From: Candidatus Avisuccinivibrio pullicola
Lineage (GTDB): Bacteria > Pseudomonadota > Gammaproteobacteria > Enterobacterales > Succinivibrionaceae
Direction of reading: 5' to 3'
Assembly: GCA_018713485.1 (NCBI GenBank)
Contig: DVOQ01000042.1
Location: 1 to 64,000 of the forward strand
DNA: 64,000 nt
Shown here: piece after piece, positions 19,921 to 30,542 of the stretch
Position numbering within the stretch: the stretch's first letter is position 1
How the letters are laid out: each line of letters starts with the position of its first letter
Position numbers and translations under genes: made by a program
The notes under the pieces: generated by a model
The model's database searches: none
Seen by the model: the letters and a program-made list of their open reading frames with translations, nothing else
What the model was told of the DNA's origin: nothing

Positions 19921-20558
19921 TACTGCTCCCCGGCGGCAATCGTCGTGCCTTTCGCGTTATGCTCGTTTAAGAGCTGCGTCACCGCATCAATGCCGTCTTT
20001 ACGGATGAGCGGGGCTAACTCCGACTGCTTGGCCTGCAGCATGGAGATATTCTCGGCCACCATGTCAAAGGCGCGCCACTCCCCGGTCTTGCCGTTCTTT
20101 CTTAACTTGAAGATAAGCTCCAGATCCTGCTTGCCCTGTTCACGGATAAAGAACTTAATGTTCACCATGGTGGCGTCGGCCGGCACGCTCTCGTACTTAG
20201 GCAGCACTAATTCCTGATTGTCGTACTTACCGAGGACGTCCGCGTAGGAGGCCACGATATAGTCAGAGAAGGCCTCCACGAAAGCGGCACGCTGCTCCTT
20301 TGAGGTCTTGTTGAGGCTGTTGCCTATCACGCGGTAGGCGGCATAGGTGCTGTCCACGTACGGCATGAGCTTTTCACGGATGAGATCGCGGCGGTAGGCG
20401 ACATCGCTTTGCATCTGTGCTTTGTGCTCCTTAATGGTGTTAAAGGCATCCTCGGCCACCACCGTCAGCATCTTGTAAGGATCCTTCATATCCACTTCCG
20501 CGGCGCAGACGGTGAAGGACATTAACAGCGCCATGCAGAAAGTCAGCAGCTTTTTCAT
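19920..20558 (-). CDS. mlaC: Phospholipid-binding protein MlaC
   Basis: Signal peptide; MlaC pattern (RAAFVEAFSDYIVASYADVLGKY). Confidence 0.92.
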   Translation of the reverse strand: MKKLLTFCMALLMSFTVCAAEVDMKDPYKMLTVVAEDAFNTIKEHKAQMQSDVAYRRDLIREKLMPYVDSTYAAYRVIGNSLNKTSKEQRAAFVEAFSDYIVASYADVLGKYDNQELVLPKYESVPADATMVNIKFFIREQGKQDLELIFKLRKNGKTGEWRAFDMVAENISMLQAKQSELAPLIRKDGIDAVTQLLNEHNAKGTTIAAGEQ

Positions 20559-20574
20559 AGGTATCTCCCGTTAA

Positions 20575-21063
20575 CTATTCCGCAGAACCTGCGTCCGCGG
20601 AGGAATTGTAAAGAAACTTGGCGATAAGATCCTCAAGCACCACGGCAGAGGCCGTGTCCTGAATGAAATCCCCGTCCTTTAAATAGGTGCTCCCGAGCTC
20701 CTCGTCGTAGAAACCCGGGGTAATGGCGATGTACTGCTCACCGATAATACCCGCCGTCTGAATGGCCGCACGGGATTCGCTCGAGATGGCGTCATAATCC
20801 TGATAAATACCCATTTCCACCACGGGGACGAGGGTTTCGGGATCAAGATAGATGTTATCCACGCGGCCAATCACCACGCCGCCAATCCTCACGGGAGCGC
20901 GCAGCTTTAAGCTGCCGATATTGTCAAAGTGTCCGCGTACCGTATAGGTCTCGGAGCTGCCGCTTAACACCAGTCCTGACACTTTAAGAGCCATCACCAC
21001 CGAGGCGAGAATGCCAAGGAGCATGAATAACCCTACCAGAAACTCGGTTTTGCTGAATTTCAT
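20575..21063 (-). CDS. mlaD: MCE-domain protein MlaD
   Basis: TM; LRAPVRIGGVVIGRVDNI MCE motif; IIGEQYIAITPG. Confidence 0.95.
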   Translation of the reverse strand: MKFSKTEFLVGLFMLLGILASVVMALKVSGLVLSGSSETYTVRGHFDNIGSLKLRAPVRIGGVVIGRVDNIYLDPETLVPVVEMGIYQDYDAISSESRAAIQTAGIIGEQYIAITPGFYDEELGSTYLKDGDFIQDTASAVVLEDLIAKFLYNSSADAGSAE

Positions 21064-21076
21064 CTTTATCTCCTCA

Positions 21077-21856
21077 TCAGAACATCAGCGCCGTGAGCAC
21101 GAAATCTAAACCTAAGACCGCGAGCGAGGACTGTACCACCGTCGCCGTCGTGGCGTTGGAAATGCCCGCCGAAGTCGGCTGGCAGTCATAACCGTTAAAC
21201 AGGGCAATCCAGGTACAGGCGATGGCGAACACGAAAGCCTTAATCACCATACAGCCGATATCATCGATTAGATCGACACTGCCCTGCATACCCGACCAGT
21301 AAATACCGTCATCAAGACCTAACCAGTCCACCCCCACGAGCTTGCCGCCGTAAATACCCACAAGGCAGAAGATCATGGACAGAATGGGCATGGAAATGAC
21401 ACCCGCCCAGAACCTGGGGGAAATAATGCGCCGTAAGGGATCAACCGCCATCATCTCAAGGGAGGACAGCTGTTCGGAGGCTTTGAGCTGCCCTATCTCA
21501 GCCGTCAGCGCCGATCCTGCGCGGCCTGCGTATAAAAGCGCCGTCACCACGGGACCTAGCTCACGGATAATCGCGAGGGCCACGAGGGTACACAAAGATC
21601 CCGTGGCCATGAAATCCTTCAGGATGTTAAAACCCTGCAGACCTAATACCATGCCGATAAACAGGCCCGAGACCACGATAATGATGAGTGACTGCACGCC
21701 CACGAAATGGATCTCGGTGATAAGCAGAGGAAAATGCTTACGGAAATTGGGCTTACCTATCAGGGCATGACAGAGCATGATGGTAGAGCGCCCCAGGGAG
21801 ACGATCTTCTGCAGCCCCCAGCGGCCTAAAAGGCCGCACATATTCACGAAAATCAC
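21077..21856 (-). CDS. mlaE: Permease MlaE
   Basis: [28 protein letters not shown]. Confidence 0.95.
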   Translation of the reverse strand: MIFVNMCGLLGRWGLQKIVSLGRSTIMLCHALIGKPNFRKHFPLLITEIHFVGVQSLIIIVVSGLFIGMVLGLQGFNILKDFMATGSLCTLVALAIIRELGPVVTALLYAGRAGSALTAEIGQLKASEQLSSLEMMAVDPLRRIISPRFWAGVISMPILSMIFCLVGIYGGKLVGVDWLGLDDGIYWSGMQGSVDLIDDIGCMVIKAFVFAIACTWIALFNGYDCQPTSAGISNATTATVVQSSLAVLGLDFVLTALMF

Positions 21857-22689
21857 AGTTCCTCCAGGTAGGAGCGCTCCGTGCGCAGATTAAAGGCATA
21901 GGGACCGTCATAATCCCCGTGAATAAACTGTCTCACGCGCGGATCATCGCTATGACGTACCTCATCGGGAGTACCGCGGCCAATGACCTTGCCTCCCGCG
22001 AGGATATAGACGTAATGGGCAATGCTTAACACCTCCGCCACGTCGTGGGTCACGATAAGCGAGGTGATCCCCAGGGAGGCATTTAAATCCGCAATGAGCT
22101 TCACCAGAACGCCCATGGTAATGGGATCCTGACCTACGAAAGGCTCATCGTACATGATGAGATCGGGATCGAGGGCAATTGAGCGGGCCAGGGCCGCACG
22201 CCTTGCCATGCCTCCGGAAAGTTCCGAAGGTGCGTAATGTGCCGCACCGCGCAAACCTACGGCCTCAAGCTTCATGATGACCATGTCGCGGATGATTTCC
22301 TCAGGCAGCCGCGTGTGCTCGCGGATGGGAAAAGCCACGTTTTCAAACACGTCCATGTCCGTAAACAGTGCCCCGCTCTGAAAGAGCATGCTCATGCGCT
22401 TTCTTAACTCATACAATGCGCTGCGCTTTAAGGCGTGAACGTTGATACCGTCAAAGAGCACTTCTCCCTTTTCCGGTCGTAACTGCGCGCCGATAAGGCG
22501 CAAAAGCGTCGTCTTACCCGTACCCGAAGGCCCGAGGATGGCAGTGATTTTGCCTCTGGGGATCTCCATGTCGATGCCATCATAAATCTTGTGATTTAAG
22601 TAGCTAAAATGCAGATCCTTTATGGTTATGAGATTCTCGTTAGTCACTTTTAACTCTGCGCTGCGCCCCGCCAGGGGCCTGAATGACAT
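21853..22689 (-). CDS. mlaF: ATP-binding protein MlaF
   Basis: Walker [29 protein letters not shown]. The N-terminal ~14 aa may be upstream of the true start. Confidence 0.95.
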   Translation of the reverse strand: MSFRPLAGRSAELKVTNENLITIKDLHFSYLNHKIYDGIDMEIPRGKITAILGPSGTGKTTLLRLIGAQLRPEKGEVLFDGINVHALKRSALYELRKRMSMLFQSGALFTDMDVFENVAFPIREHTRLPEEIIRDMVIMKLEAVGLRGAAHYAPSELSGGMARRAALARSIALDPDLIMYDEPFVGQDPITMGVLVKLIADLNASLGITSLIVTHDVAEVLSIAHYVYILAGGKVIGRGTPDEVRHSDDPRVRQFIHGDYDGPYAFNLRTERSYLEEL

Positions 22690-22895
22690 TAAGACCTATT
22701 CTAGCCTCTAAGGTTCCCCCTATAAAGACACGCAGGCTACAGGCTACAGGCGACAGTTAGCAGTGCTATGGCACCTCCCTTTGACGGGTACATCCACCGT
22801 CCTTGCTCCACGCAGGGGAGACTTACCGACAGTCCCCGGCAAAACGCCGGTAAACACCGGCTCTGAGGGGCGTTTTTGGCAGGCTCTGCCGTGGC

Positions 22896-22917
22896 CTGGC
22901 CCAATTCTTGCTATAAT
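22896..22917 (+). promoter_or_regulatory. Candidate promoter upstream of kdsD: sigma-54-like -24/-12 element overlapping an extended -10
   Basis: CTGGC-N7-TTGCT (22896-22912) and TGCTATAAT (extended -10 TGnTATAAT; TATAAT at 22912-22917), about 40 bp upstream of the kdsD ATG. Confidence 0.5.
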
Positions 22918-22958
22918 CGGTCTTACGATTTTTTACTCAGCGGCGGAAGCGTTCAGTC

Positions 22959-23927
22959 ATGCAGGATCAGGATTGCATCAATGCGGCAATACGGGTGCTT
23001 AAAGAAGAAGCACAGGGGATTCTTGACCTTGTTCCCCACGTGGGAGAGGAATTTGCCAGAGCCTGCCGTCTCATTTTAGGGTGCAGGGGCAAGGTCATCC
23101 TGACCGGCGTGGGCAAATCGGGACATATCGCCACCAAGATTGCCTCCTCCTTAGCCTCCACCGGCACGCAGTCCTTCTTCGTGGAGTCAGCCGAGGCTGC
23201 CCACGGCGATCTGGGTATGATAGGACACGGGGATGTCGTCATCGCGGTCTCCAATTCAGGCGAGAGCTCCGAGCTCAGGACCATGATCGCCAGTCTGCGC
23301 TTAAGACGCATTCCGCTTATCGCCATCTGCGGCAATCCGCATTCCTCCTTAGGTGAGGCAGCGGATATCTTTCTTAATGCGCACGTGGAAAAGGAAGCCT
23401 GCCCTTTAAATCTGGCTCCCACCACCTCCTCGACGGCTGAACTGGCCATCGGCGACGCCCTCACCGTGGCCTTAATCGGGGCCCGCGGCTTTACCGAAAG
23501 CGATTTTGCCGTCTATCACCCTGGCGGTGCGCTCGGGCGCAGACTTTTAGTGCGCTGCAAAGATTTAATGCATGATGGCAAGTCCCTGCCCGTGGTTCCG
23601 GAAAACGCGTCCATTAAGGAAACCTTAATTGAGATGACGCAGAAGAGCCTTGGCATGGTGGCGGTGATTCATGATGACGGCACTCTCGCCGGCGTCTTCA
23701 CCGACGGTGACGTGCGCCGCTCCCTTGAAAAGGAAGTATCCCTTAACGCTCCCGTAAAGAGCGTGATGACCGCGCACTGCACCTCCCTCACTCCGATGAC
23801 CCTCGCGGCCGACGCCATGGCCTTAATGCAGGAAAAACGCATTCACGCCATGGTCGTGGTTGACGAAAACCGTCATCCCATCGGGGCTTTTAACATGCAC
23901 GATCTCATTCAGGCCGGATTTATATAA
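22959..23927 (+). CDS. kdsD: D-arabinose-5-phosphate isomerase
   Basis: SIS domain (GVGKSGHIATKIASSLASTGT) plus two CBS domains; syntenic with kdsC-lptCAB. Confidence 0.95.
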   Translation: MQDQDCINAAIRVLKEEAQGILDLVPHVGEEFARACRLILGCRGKVILTGVGKSGHIATKIASSLASTGTQSFFVESAEAAHGDLGMIGHGDVVIAVSNSGESSELRTMIASLRLRRIPLIAICGNPHSSLGEAADIFLNAHVEKEACPLNLAPTTSSTAELAIGDALTVALIGARGFTESDFAVYHPGGALGRRLLVRCKDLMHDGKSLPVVPENASIKETLIEMTQKSLGMVAVIHDDGTLAGVFTDGDVRRSLEKEVSLNAPVKSVMTAHCTSLTPMTLAADAMALMQEKRIHAMVVVDENRHPIGAFNMHDLIQAGFI

Positions 23928-23936
23928 GAGGTAGCC

Positions 23937-24563
23937 ATGCTTAAACCAGTCCGTTTTCCCTTAAATGCCCCGTTCATCATGGGAGACACGTCCACCCCGG
24001 TGCCGGAGCGTGAGACGCTGTTTCATACCTGCTACGGTCCCGTGCCCGAGGTGATATTTGAACGCCTCTCTAAAATCCGACTCATCGCCTTTGACGTGGA
24101 CGGTACCCTGACGGACGGCGGTATCTATCTTGATCCCACGGTAGGCGAATACAAGAAGTTCAATCCCAAAGATGGCCTCGGTATGGCCCATGCCGTCAAG
24201 GTAGGCCTGAAGCTGGCCATTATCACGGGACGCAATTCCCCCTTAACCGTAAGACGCATGGGAGAGTTAGGCATTAACCTTATCCTGCAGGGACAGAGCG
24301 ATAAGGAACAGGCTTTAAACTCCCTGCTCACCCAGGAAGGCGTCAGCCGTGAGGAAGCGGCCGTCTTAGGTGACGATCTCAATGACGTGCCCTTGTTTAA
24401 GGCCGCGGGCTTTAAGGTCTGCCCACATGATGCCCATCCCTACATGCGTCAGATTGCCGATATGGTGTTAAGCCGTGATGGCGGACGCGGCGCGGCGCGG
24501 GAGCTAATCGATCTTATCTTAATGAGTCAGAAGCGTCTGCCCTTATGCGGAGGCCCGTTCTAA
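23937..24563 (+). CDS. kdsC: KDO-8-phosphate phosphatase
   Basis: HAD motif AFDVDGTLTDGGIYL; VLGDDLNDVPLF. Confidence 0.93.
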   Translation: MLKPVRFPLNAPFIMGDTSTPVPERETLFHTCYGPVPEVIFERLSKIRLIAFDVDGTLTDGGIYLDPTVGEYKKFNPKDGLGMAHAVKVGLKLAIITGRNSPLTVRRMGELGINLILQGQSDKEQALNSLLTQEGVSREEAAVLGDDLNDVPLFKAAGFKVCPHDAHPYMRQIADMVLSRDGGRGAARELIDLILMSQKRLPLCGGPF

Positions 24564-25145
24564 ATGGGCGTCACAATACGCTCCTTTATCCTCGCGGCGC
24601 TTTTAACCGTGGTAGCCTTATGCGTTTACCGCATCTCGGTGATCCTCACCCCGCCAGTGGCTGATGACACGCTCGATCGCTATCCGACCTTTGTGTCGGA
24701 CGGCTTTTACGGCGAAAACTATACCGAGGACGGGAGACTTACCGCGGTCCTCAACGCCTCACACGTCGAGTTTTTCGAGAAAACAGGCCTTATAACCATG
24801 GTCGATCCTCAGGGGATCTGGCACGATTACAGTGACTCAGATGACAGCACGCCGCAAAGCTGGCAGTTAAACGCCCGCCGCGGCACCTACGTCATTGACC
24901 GCTACGCCACCCTTGATGGCAATATCGTGCTTACCCCCTTATTTGAAGATCCCTTCGTCAGCCGCGTCACTACCACGCATTTAGAATACGATTTACTCGC
25001 CGGGGAGATTTTCTCGGAAAGCCCCGTCACTATCGAAGGTAATAATTTCATCAATCAGGGAACCGGTTTTAACGCCAATCTCAAGACCGGCGTCGTGACC
25101 CTGAAAGGAGAGCCTCATGCCCGCTACTTACCTGACACGCATTAG
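24564..25145 (+). CDS. lptC: LPS export protein LptC
   Basis: N-terminal TM, LptC-like fold pattern, position between kdsC and lptA. Confidence 0.9.
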   Translation: MGVTIRSFILAALLTVVALCVYRISVILTPPVADDTLDRYPTFVSDGFYGENYTEDGRLTAVLNASHVEFFEKTGLITMVDPQGIWHDYSDSDDSTPQSWQLNARRGTYVIDRYATLDGNIVLTPLFEDPFVSRVTTTHLEYDLLAGEIFSESPVTIEGNNFINQGTGFNANLKTGVVTLKGEPHARYLPDTH

Positions 25146-25629
25146 TCTCGCCCTCATTCTCGCAGGCTGCGCCTTAAGCGCTCAGGCCCTGCAAAGCGAT
25201 TACTCCAAGCCCATTGACGTGGTGTCCGAGCAGCAGATGGCCGATCTCAAAGCCAACCGCATTGTCTTCGAGGGTAATGTCGAGGCCACTCAGGGCACCA
25301 TGAAGATTAAGGCCGATAAGGTCGAGGTGGAAAGAGCCTCCGACGGCAAACTCAAATCCATCGTCGCCTACGGCAATCCCGTGACCTTTGAGCAGACGCT
25401 CGATAACGGCAAGCCCATTCACACCAATTCGCGTACCCTGAGCTATCTGCCGCAGCAGAACCTGGTGGTGCTGTCCGGCAGGGCCACCATCTGGCAGGGT
25501 GAGTCGCGCATGACCGGCGAGCGCATTGAGTACAACATTCAGACGCAGCGCATGCGCGCTGAGAATCAGCGCACGCAGGGCGGACGGGTCTCGAGTACTT
25601 TCGTGCCTGCCGAGCTCACTCAGGAGTAA
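25117..25629 (+). CDS. lptA: LPS transport periplasmic protein LptA
   Basis: Signal peptide; NRIVFEGNVEATQGTMKIKADKVEV; 29-bp overlap with lptC. Confidence 0.93.
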   Translation: MPATYLTRISLALILAGCALSAQALQSDYSKPIDVVSEQQMADLKANRIVFEGNVEATQGTMKIKADKVEVERASDGKLKSIVAYGNPVTFEQTLDNGKPIHTNSRTLSYLPQQNLVVLSGRATIWQGESRMTGERIEYNIQTQRMRAENQRTQGGRVSSTFVPAELTQE

Positions 25630-25632
25630 GCC

Positions 25633-26358
25633 ATGAACGTCCTGAAGGCTGAACATTTAAAGAAAACCTATAAAAAGCGCGTCGTCGTGCACGACGTTAG
25701 CCTCACGGTGCAAAGCGGCAGCGTAGTGGGGCTTCTGGGTCCTAACGGCGCCGGTAAGACCACCTCTTTCTATATGATCGTGGGCATTATCAGTACCGAA
25801 GGCGGCAAGGTCTTTTTAAACGATCAGGACATCACGCGTCTGCCCATGCATTTAAGAGCGCGGGCAGGTCTTGGCTACCTTCCCCAGGAAAACTCCATTT
25901 TCAGAAAGCTCACCGTGGAAGAGAACTTAAAAGGCGTGGTGGAACTCATTCCGGATATCTCCAAGGGCGAGGCCGCGCAGCGCGTGGACGAGCTACTTGA
26001 GGAGTTCTCCATAACGAGACTGCGCAAAAGCGTGGGCATGAGTCTCTCAGGTGGTGAGAGACGGCGCGTGGAAATTGCCCGCGCCCTCGCCGCTGATCCT
26101 AAGTTCATCCTGCTTGACGAACCCTTTGCCGGCGTGGATCCCATCTCCGTGGCCGAGATTAAATCCATCATCACCCATTTAAAGGAGCGCGGGATCGGCG
26201 TGCTCATCACCGATCATAACGTGCGTGAGACCCTTGATGTCTGCGAAAGAGCCTACATCGTCAATGCCGGCGAAATCATCGCCGAGGGTACCGCACAGGA
26301 AGTGCTCACTAACGAAAAGGTTAAAAACGTCTATCTGGGAGAAAGTTTCACCCTCTAA
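25633..26358 (+). CDS. lptB: LPS export ATP-binding protein LptB
   Basis: [45 protein letters not shown]. Confidence 0.97.
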   Translation: MNVLKAEHLKKTYKKRVVVHDVSLTVQSGSVVGLLGPNGAGKTTSFYMIVGIISTEGGKVFLNDQDITRLPMHLRARAGLGYLPQENSIFRKLTVEENLKGVVELIPDISKGEAAQRVDELLEEFSITRLRKSVGMSLSGGERRRVEIARALAADPKFILLDEPFAGVDPISVAEIKSIITHLKERGIGVLITDHNVRETLDVCERAYIVNAGEIIAEGTAQEVLTNEKVKNVYLGESFTL

Positions 26359-26396
26359 ATTAACGGACGTAAGGACAGGGAACAAAGGTAATCAAC

Positions 26397-27983
26397 ATGG
26401 CAGGATTGAAAAGTGCCTTAGTACTGAGGCAGACACAGTCACAGACTCTGACCATGACCCCTCAGCTGCAGCAGGCCATTCGCCTGTTACAGTTAAGCAC
26501 GCTGGAGCTGCGTCAGGAAATCGCGCAGACTTTAGAGCAGAATCCGCTTTTGGAGATTAACGAGAATATCGTCAATCCCAATATCGAGTCACTGGATGAG
26601 ATTATCGACGCGGAAAGGCAGCAGAGCGAGGTCTTCGATCCCTTCGATAACGATAACTGCGGCGACAATACCGCCGATATCTCTCTTTACAATGACGTTA
26701 AGGTCAACGAGGACGGCACGGCCGCCCATGACAATCTCTCCAGTCTCGACGCTAACGGACGCTTAAACAGTCTCGATCACGTCCGTGACAGCCACGAGAG
26801 CGCGGGGGTGCGCAGCGCCGTGCGCCCCGTCAGCACCGGCGATGACATGCCCTACGAGGGCGAAACCTCGGAAACGCTGCGCGATCATCTGACGTGGCAG
26901 CTTAATCTCTCCCCCTTAAGCGGTACTGACCGGCACATCGCCGAGGCCATAATCGACGGTATTGATGACTCCGGCTATCTCACGGAGGAGATCGAGGATA
27001 TCCGCACTACTGTGGAAAGCGCCGTGGGCAGCGAGGTTTCCTTAGAGGACGTGCTCGCGGTCTTAAAGGTCGTACAGCATTACGATCCCTTAGGCGTTGC
27101 CTCCCGCAATGTACAGGAATGTCTGTTAACGCAGTTAAATGCGCTGACGCCCGAACTTAAGCGCAAGACCGATCCCGAAATTCTCGCCCTGGCCAAAACC
27201 GTCCTTAAGGATTACATCGATCTGCTCTCCAACCGCGACTACCGCAGGCTCTGCCAGAAACTCTCCATTAAGGAGACGGTGCTGCAGCAGGTCATGACCC
27301 TCATTACCTCGCTAAACCCGCGTCCCGGACAGGGAGTTATCCGCGAAAAGGCCGATTTCATCATCCCCGATGTTGTGGCCTCGCGTAATAAGGACGGGGA
27401 GTGGGTAGTGGAGCTCAATCCGCACGCCATCCCCTCGATCCGCCTAAACGATGAGTACCGCAGACTCGCCAGCCGTGCCCAGAACGAGCGGGATCGCAAT
27501 TTCTTCAAAACCCATCTCCAGGAAGCCAACTGGTTCTTAATGAGCCTTGGCAAACGCAATGACACTCTGCTGCGCGTGGCACAGTGCATCGTCACCCATC
27601 AGAAAGACTTCCTTGACAAAGGTGAAACGGGGATGCACCCGCTCATCCTCGCGGACGTGGCCCGTGAGGTGGATTTACACGAATCCACGGTCTCGCGCGT
27701 CACCACCGAAAAATACCTGCACACCCCGCGGGGAACTTACGAACTGCGCTATTTCTTCTCGAGCCACGTCTCCACCGACGATGGCGGTACCGCTTCGGCG
27801 ACCTCCATCCGCGCCCGCATCAAGGAACTCATTGCCGCGGAGAACCCGCGCAAGCCGCTTTCGGATAATGCCATTGCCGAGCTGCTCAATGATCAGGGCT
27901 TCATGGTCGCACGCCGCACCGTAGCTAAATACCGCGAGGCCTTAGGGATCGCCACCTCCAATCAGAGAAAGCGCCTCATCTAA
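26397..27983 (+). CDS. rpoN: RNA polymerase sigma-54 factor
   Basis: N-terminal Q-rich LRQTQSQTLTMTPQLQQAIRLLQLS; C-terminal RpoN box ARRTVAKYREALGI. Confidence 0.98.
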   Translation: MAGLKSALVLRQTQSQTLTMTPQLQQAIRLLQLSTLELRQEIAQTLEQNPLLEINENIVNPNIESLDEIIDAERQQSEVFDPFDNDNCGDNTADISLYNDVKVNEDGTAAHDNLSSLDANGRLNSLDHVRDSHESAGVRSAVRPVSTGDDMPYEGETSETLRDHLTWQLNLSPLSGTDRHIAEAIIDGIDDSGYLTEEIEDIRTTVESAVGSEVSLEDVLAVLKVVQHYDPLGVASRNVQECLLTQLNALTPELKRKTDPEILALAKTVLKDYIDLLSNRDYRRLCQKLSIKETVLQQVMTLITSLNPRPGQGVIREKADFIIPDVVASRNKDGEWVVELNPHAIPSIRLNDEYRRLASRAQNERDRNFFKTHLQEANWFLMSLGKRNDTLLRVAQCIVTHQKDFLDKGETGMHPLILADVAREVDLHESTVSRVTTEKYLHTPRGTYELRYFFSSHVSTDDGGTASATSIRARIKELIAAENPRKPLSDNAIAELLNDQGFMVARRTVAKYREALGIATSNQRKRLI

Positions 27984-28381
27984 TGGCAGTTTCCGTATTC
28001 CAACGGAATACAAAACGAACGGTCAAAGGCTGTGGCAGCCCCGTTTCCATGCAAATAAGCGCTCTACCGACAGGAAAAAAACAGCGCCCTCAACCCTACA
28101 AAGAACAGGGCTATCAGGATCAGGAAACGAAAAAAGGAAAAAGACGGGCGGAAGCGCTCTCACGCAACGCACTTTTGGTGGGCCTTAATTTTTGATCGTG
28201 CCCAATTTTGACGCCCGCGTCAATAAATTATTTTCCAATTTTGCGACAGCTCTCAATCTTCACACTTATTGCCATCATTCTGTGACTTAAACACTTCATT
28301 TTCCTTACAAAAGCTTTAATATGGACTTGTGGCTATAACGCTTTAGGACTATCCAACGTCGTTTGGATTAAGGATGAGAAT

Positions 28382-28669
28382 ATGCAGATATCAATTCAAG
28401 GCGCAGGCATCAAGATCACTGAAGCACTGGACACCTTCGTCCGTGACAAATTCAAGAAACTGGACCGCAAGGCAGACCTCATCAACTCCATCTCCGTGAC
28501 GCTCACTGTGGAGAAATTAGAGCAAATCGCCAAGGCGGATATCGCTGTCACCGGCGGCAATCTGCACGCCGAGGCCAGCGCAGAAAGCATGTACACGGCC
28601 ATTGACGCTCTGATTGACAAAGTGGATCGTCAGATCGTCAAATATAAGGAAAAACTCAAGCAGGAATAA
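28382..28669 (+). CDS. hpf: Ribosome hibernation promoting factor
   Basis: MQISIQGAGIKITEALDTFVRDKFKKLDR; downstream of rpoN. Confidence 0.95.
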   Translation: MQISIQGAGIKITEALDTFVRDKFKKLDRKADLINSISVTLTVEKLEQIAKADIAVTGGNLHAEASAESMYTAIDALIDKVDRQIVKYKEKLKQE

Positions 28670-28687
28670 ACTGCGCTTAGTCGAGGG

Positions 28688-28709
28688 GCCCTGCTAAAGC
28701 AGGGCTTTT
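28688..28709 (+). terminator. Intrinsic terminator/attenuator between hpf and ptsN
   Basis: GCCCTGC-TAAA-GCAGGGC followed by TTTT. Confidence 0.75.
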
Positions 28710-28715
28710 CATTGT

Positions 28716-29213
28716 ATGGAAACCGCCTTTACCGTTCTGCCCCCTACTCTCATCCTCGCTCCTCTCATCTGTTTTAGTAAAAAGCGTCTCTTTGAGGAAC
28801 TTGCCGAATGCGCCTCCTCCATCCTGGAGGTAAGTACCCAGCAGGTTATCGACGCGCTCAATCTGCGCGAAAGTGCCGGATCAACCTGTATCGGTAAGGG
28901 GGTGGCCATTCCCCACGCCCTGGTTAAAAGCAGCCGCTCCTGCGCGGTGCTGGCCCTGTTAAATCAGAGCGTGACCTTCAACAGCATCGACAGCGATCCC
29001 GAAGAGGTGGATATCGCCTTTTCCTTTTATTTCAGCCGCTCGCGCAAGTCAGAAAAAGACGAAGCCATGTTGAGTCACTTAAGCGAGCTGCTCGCGGAGC
29101 CGGAACTTGTCAACTCCCTAAGACTTTCGCACCACGATGTCGGTAAAATAGCCGCGATCCTGAACAAAACCGATCAGCGCCTTGCTGCGCTAATGAAGGA
29201 AGATGCTTCGTAA
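28716..29213 (+). CDS. ptsN: PTS IIA-like nitrogen regulatory protein
   Basis: Active-site-like CIGKGVAIPHALV; position in the rpoN cluster. Confidence 0.88.
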   Translation: METAFTVLPPTLILAPLICFSKKRLFEELAECASSILEVSTQQVIDALNLRESAGSTCIGKGVAIPHALVKSSRSCAVLALLNQSVTFNSIDSDPEEVDIAFSFYFSRSRKSEKDEAMLSHLSELLAEPELVNSLRLSHHDVGKIAAILNKTDQRLAALMKEDAS

Positions 29214-29483
29214 CCTGCCCCGTGGAACAGGAAGGTGGGTGAGTTCTCTTCAGTCATAGCCGGCGTTACGCGTCTGAAAAACGCGTGCCGCCATGTCCAC
29301 GCCCGCCTATGGTGCGGTGGTACTGCCGAATAAGTTTCGTCTGACTCCCGTAATATACGCTGCGCTTTACCCTGATGGCTCCTGTAAAGGCCAATCACTG
29401 ACGGACCCGGCTCTCAGAGCAGGCAGAATACGTAACGGACGTTTAGGCTATAATGCTTATGAAAGGTTCCGGGAGGAACGCTG

Positions 29484-30542
29484 ATGACAGAGAAGATAAA
29501 CTACACCGTACCCGTCTACAAAGGAAAGTCACTTAAGGAGTTCTCACGCTTAAGCGACGTGTGGATTAAGTTTGTTCTGGCCTCACCTGAGCATCAGCGT
29601 TATCTTATCGACCTGCTGAATGCCATCTTTGAAGAAGAAATGCCCCCCTGCATGGAGAAAGAGGAAAAAGTCACCGCGATCCGCTTCCTTGACCGCGAGC
29701 AGGTCAGGGAACATCTTAACGAGCGCGGTGCCGTGCTCGACATCCTCGTTGAGACCTCGCAGGGACAGCTCATCAATATCGAGGTTTACCAGTACCTCAG
29801 GCCCGGCATTAAGGACAAGAGCCTGTTTAACTTTGCAAGACTCTTTACCTCCTCTTCAAAGCAAGGCAGGGAGTTCTCCTCCGTGCAAACGGAACGTAAT
29901 GCGAAGAACGTACCTGACACGGATACATTTTCCTCAGAGGAACGGTTAAAGCCGGTTATCATCATCACCCTGTTAAGTCAGGAACTGTTCAGGGAGCTTC
30001 CGGAAGAGTTCGTGCATCCCTTCGCACTTCTGCACCGGAACCATCCTGAAGTACTTTGCAGTGACAAACTGTATCTGTACTTCATAGAAGTACCCAAATG
30101 TCCGGAAGTCTTCACTCAGCGAAGGATTCTGCGCTGGCTGCAGTACTTTAAAAACCGCAATGTGCCTGGCCCCGGAGCTCTTCAATACACCGAAGCTGAT
30201 CAGATTTTTGCCGACCTGGAGCGAATGGAAATGGACTTTGTTGCTGATTATGACAATTTGAAGCGCTATTTTGACAGCGAGGAGCAGGCCCGGGTAGACG
30301 AGCTGCTCATGAATGAGGCTCTCAGAAAGGAAAAGGAAAGCGGCATAGCGATAGGCGAGGCCCGTGGTGAAGCCCGCGGCGAGACCCGTGGCATATTTAA
30401 CACTGCTAAAAACATGTTTAAGCTCGGCTTAACCATGGCGCAAATCAAGGAGAGCACGGGACTTTCCGACGCGCTGCTTGAGAAGGCCAGGAAGGGCGAG
30501 TCCCTGACAGACGAGGATTTAGCTCTCAAGGCCATGAGGTAA
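29484..30542 (+). CDS. Rpn-family/PD-(D/E)XK nuclease transposase-like protein
   Basis: AVLDILVETSQGQLINIEVYQ PD-(D/E)XK-like core; C-terminal GEARGEARGETRG tail typical of the family. TATAAT at 29449-29454 upstream. Confidence 0.85.
   Translation: MTEKINYTVPVYKGKSLKEFSRLSDVWIKFVLASPEHQRYLIDLLNAIFEEEMPPCMEKEEKVTAIRFLDREQVREHLNERGAVLDILVETSQGQLINIEVYQYLRPGIKDKSLFNFARLFTSSSKQGREFSSVQTERNAKNVPDTDTFSSEERLKPVIIITLLSQELFRELPEEFVHPFALLHRNHPEVLCSDKLYLYFIEVPKCPEVFTQRRILRWLQYFKNRNVPGPGALQYTEADQIFADLERMEMDFVADYDNLKRYFDSEEQARVDELLMNEALRKEKESGIAIGEARGEARGETRGIFNTAKNMFKLGLTMAQIKESTGLSDALLEKARKGESLTDEDLALKAMR

Noticed and set aside
23033-23050. CCCCACGTGGGA as a possible parS site
   Set aside because: Only about 11/16 match to the recalled parS consensus (TGTTCCACGTGGAACA) and it is inside kdsD; no convincing parS was seen anywhere in the window despite parAB.
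22967-23464. 165-aa minus-strand ORF opposite kdsD
   Set aside because: Complement of a well-supported conserved gene; typical GC-rich shadow ORF.
29293-29484. 63-aa ORF upstream of the Rpn gene
   Set aside because: No RBS or homology; overlaps the likely promoter of the Rpn gene.
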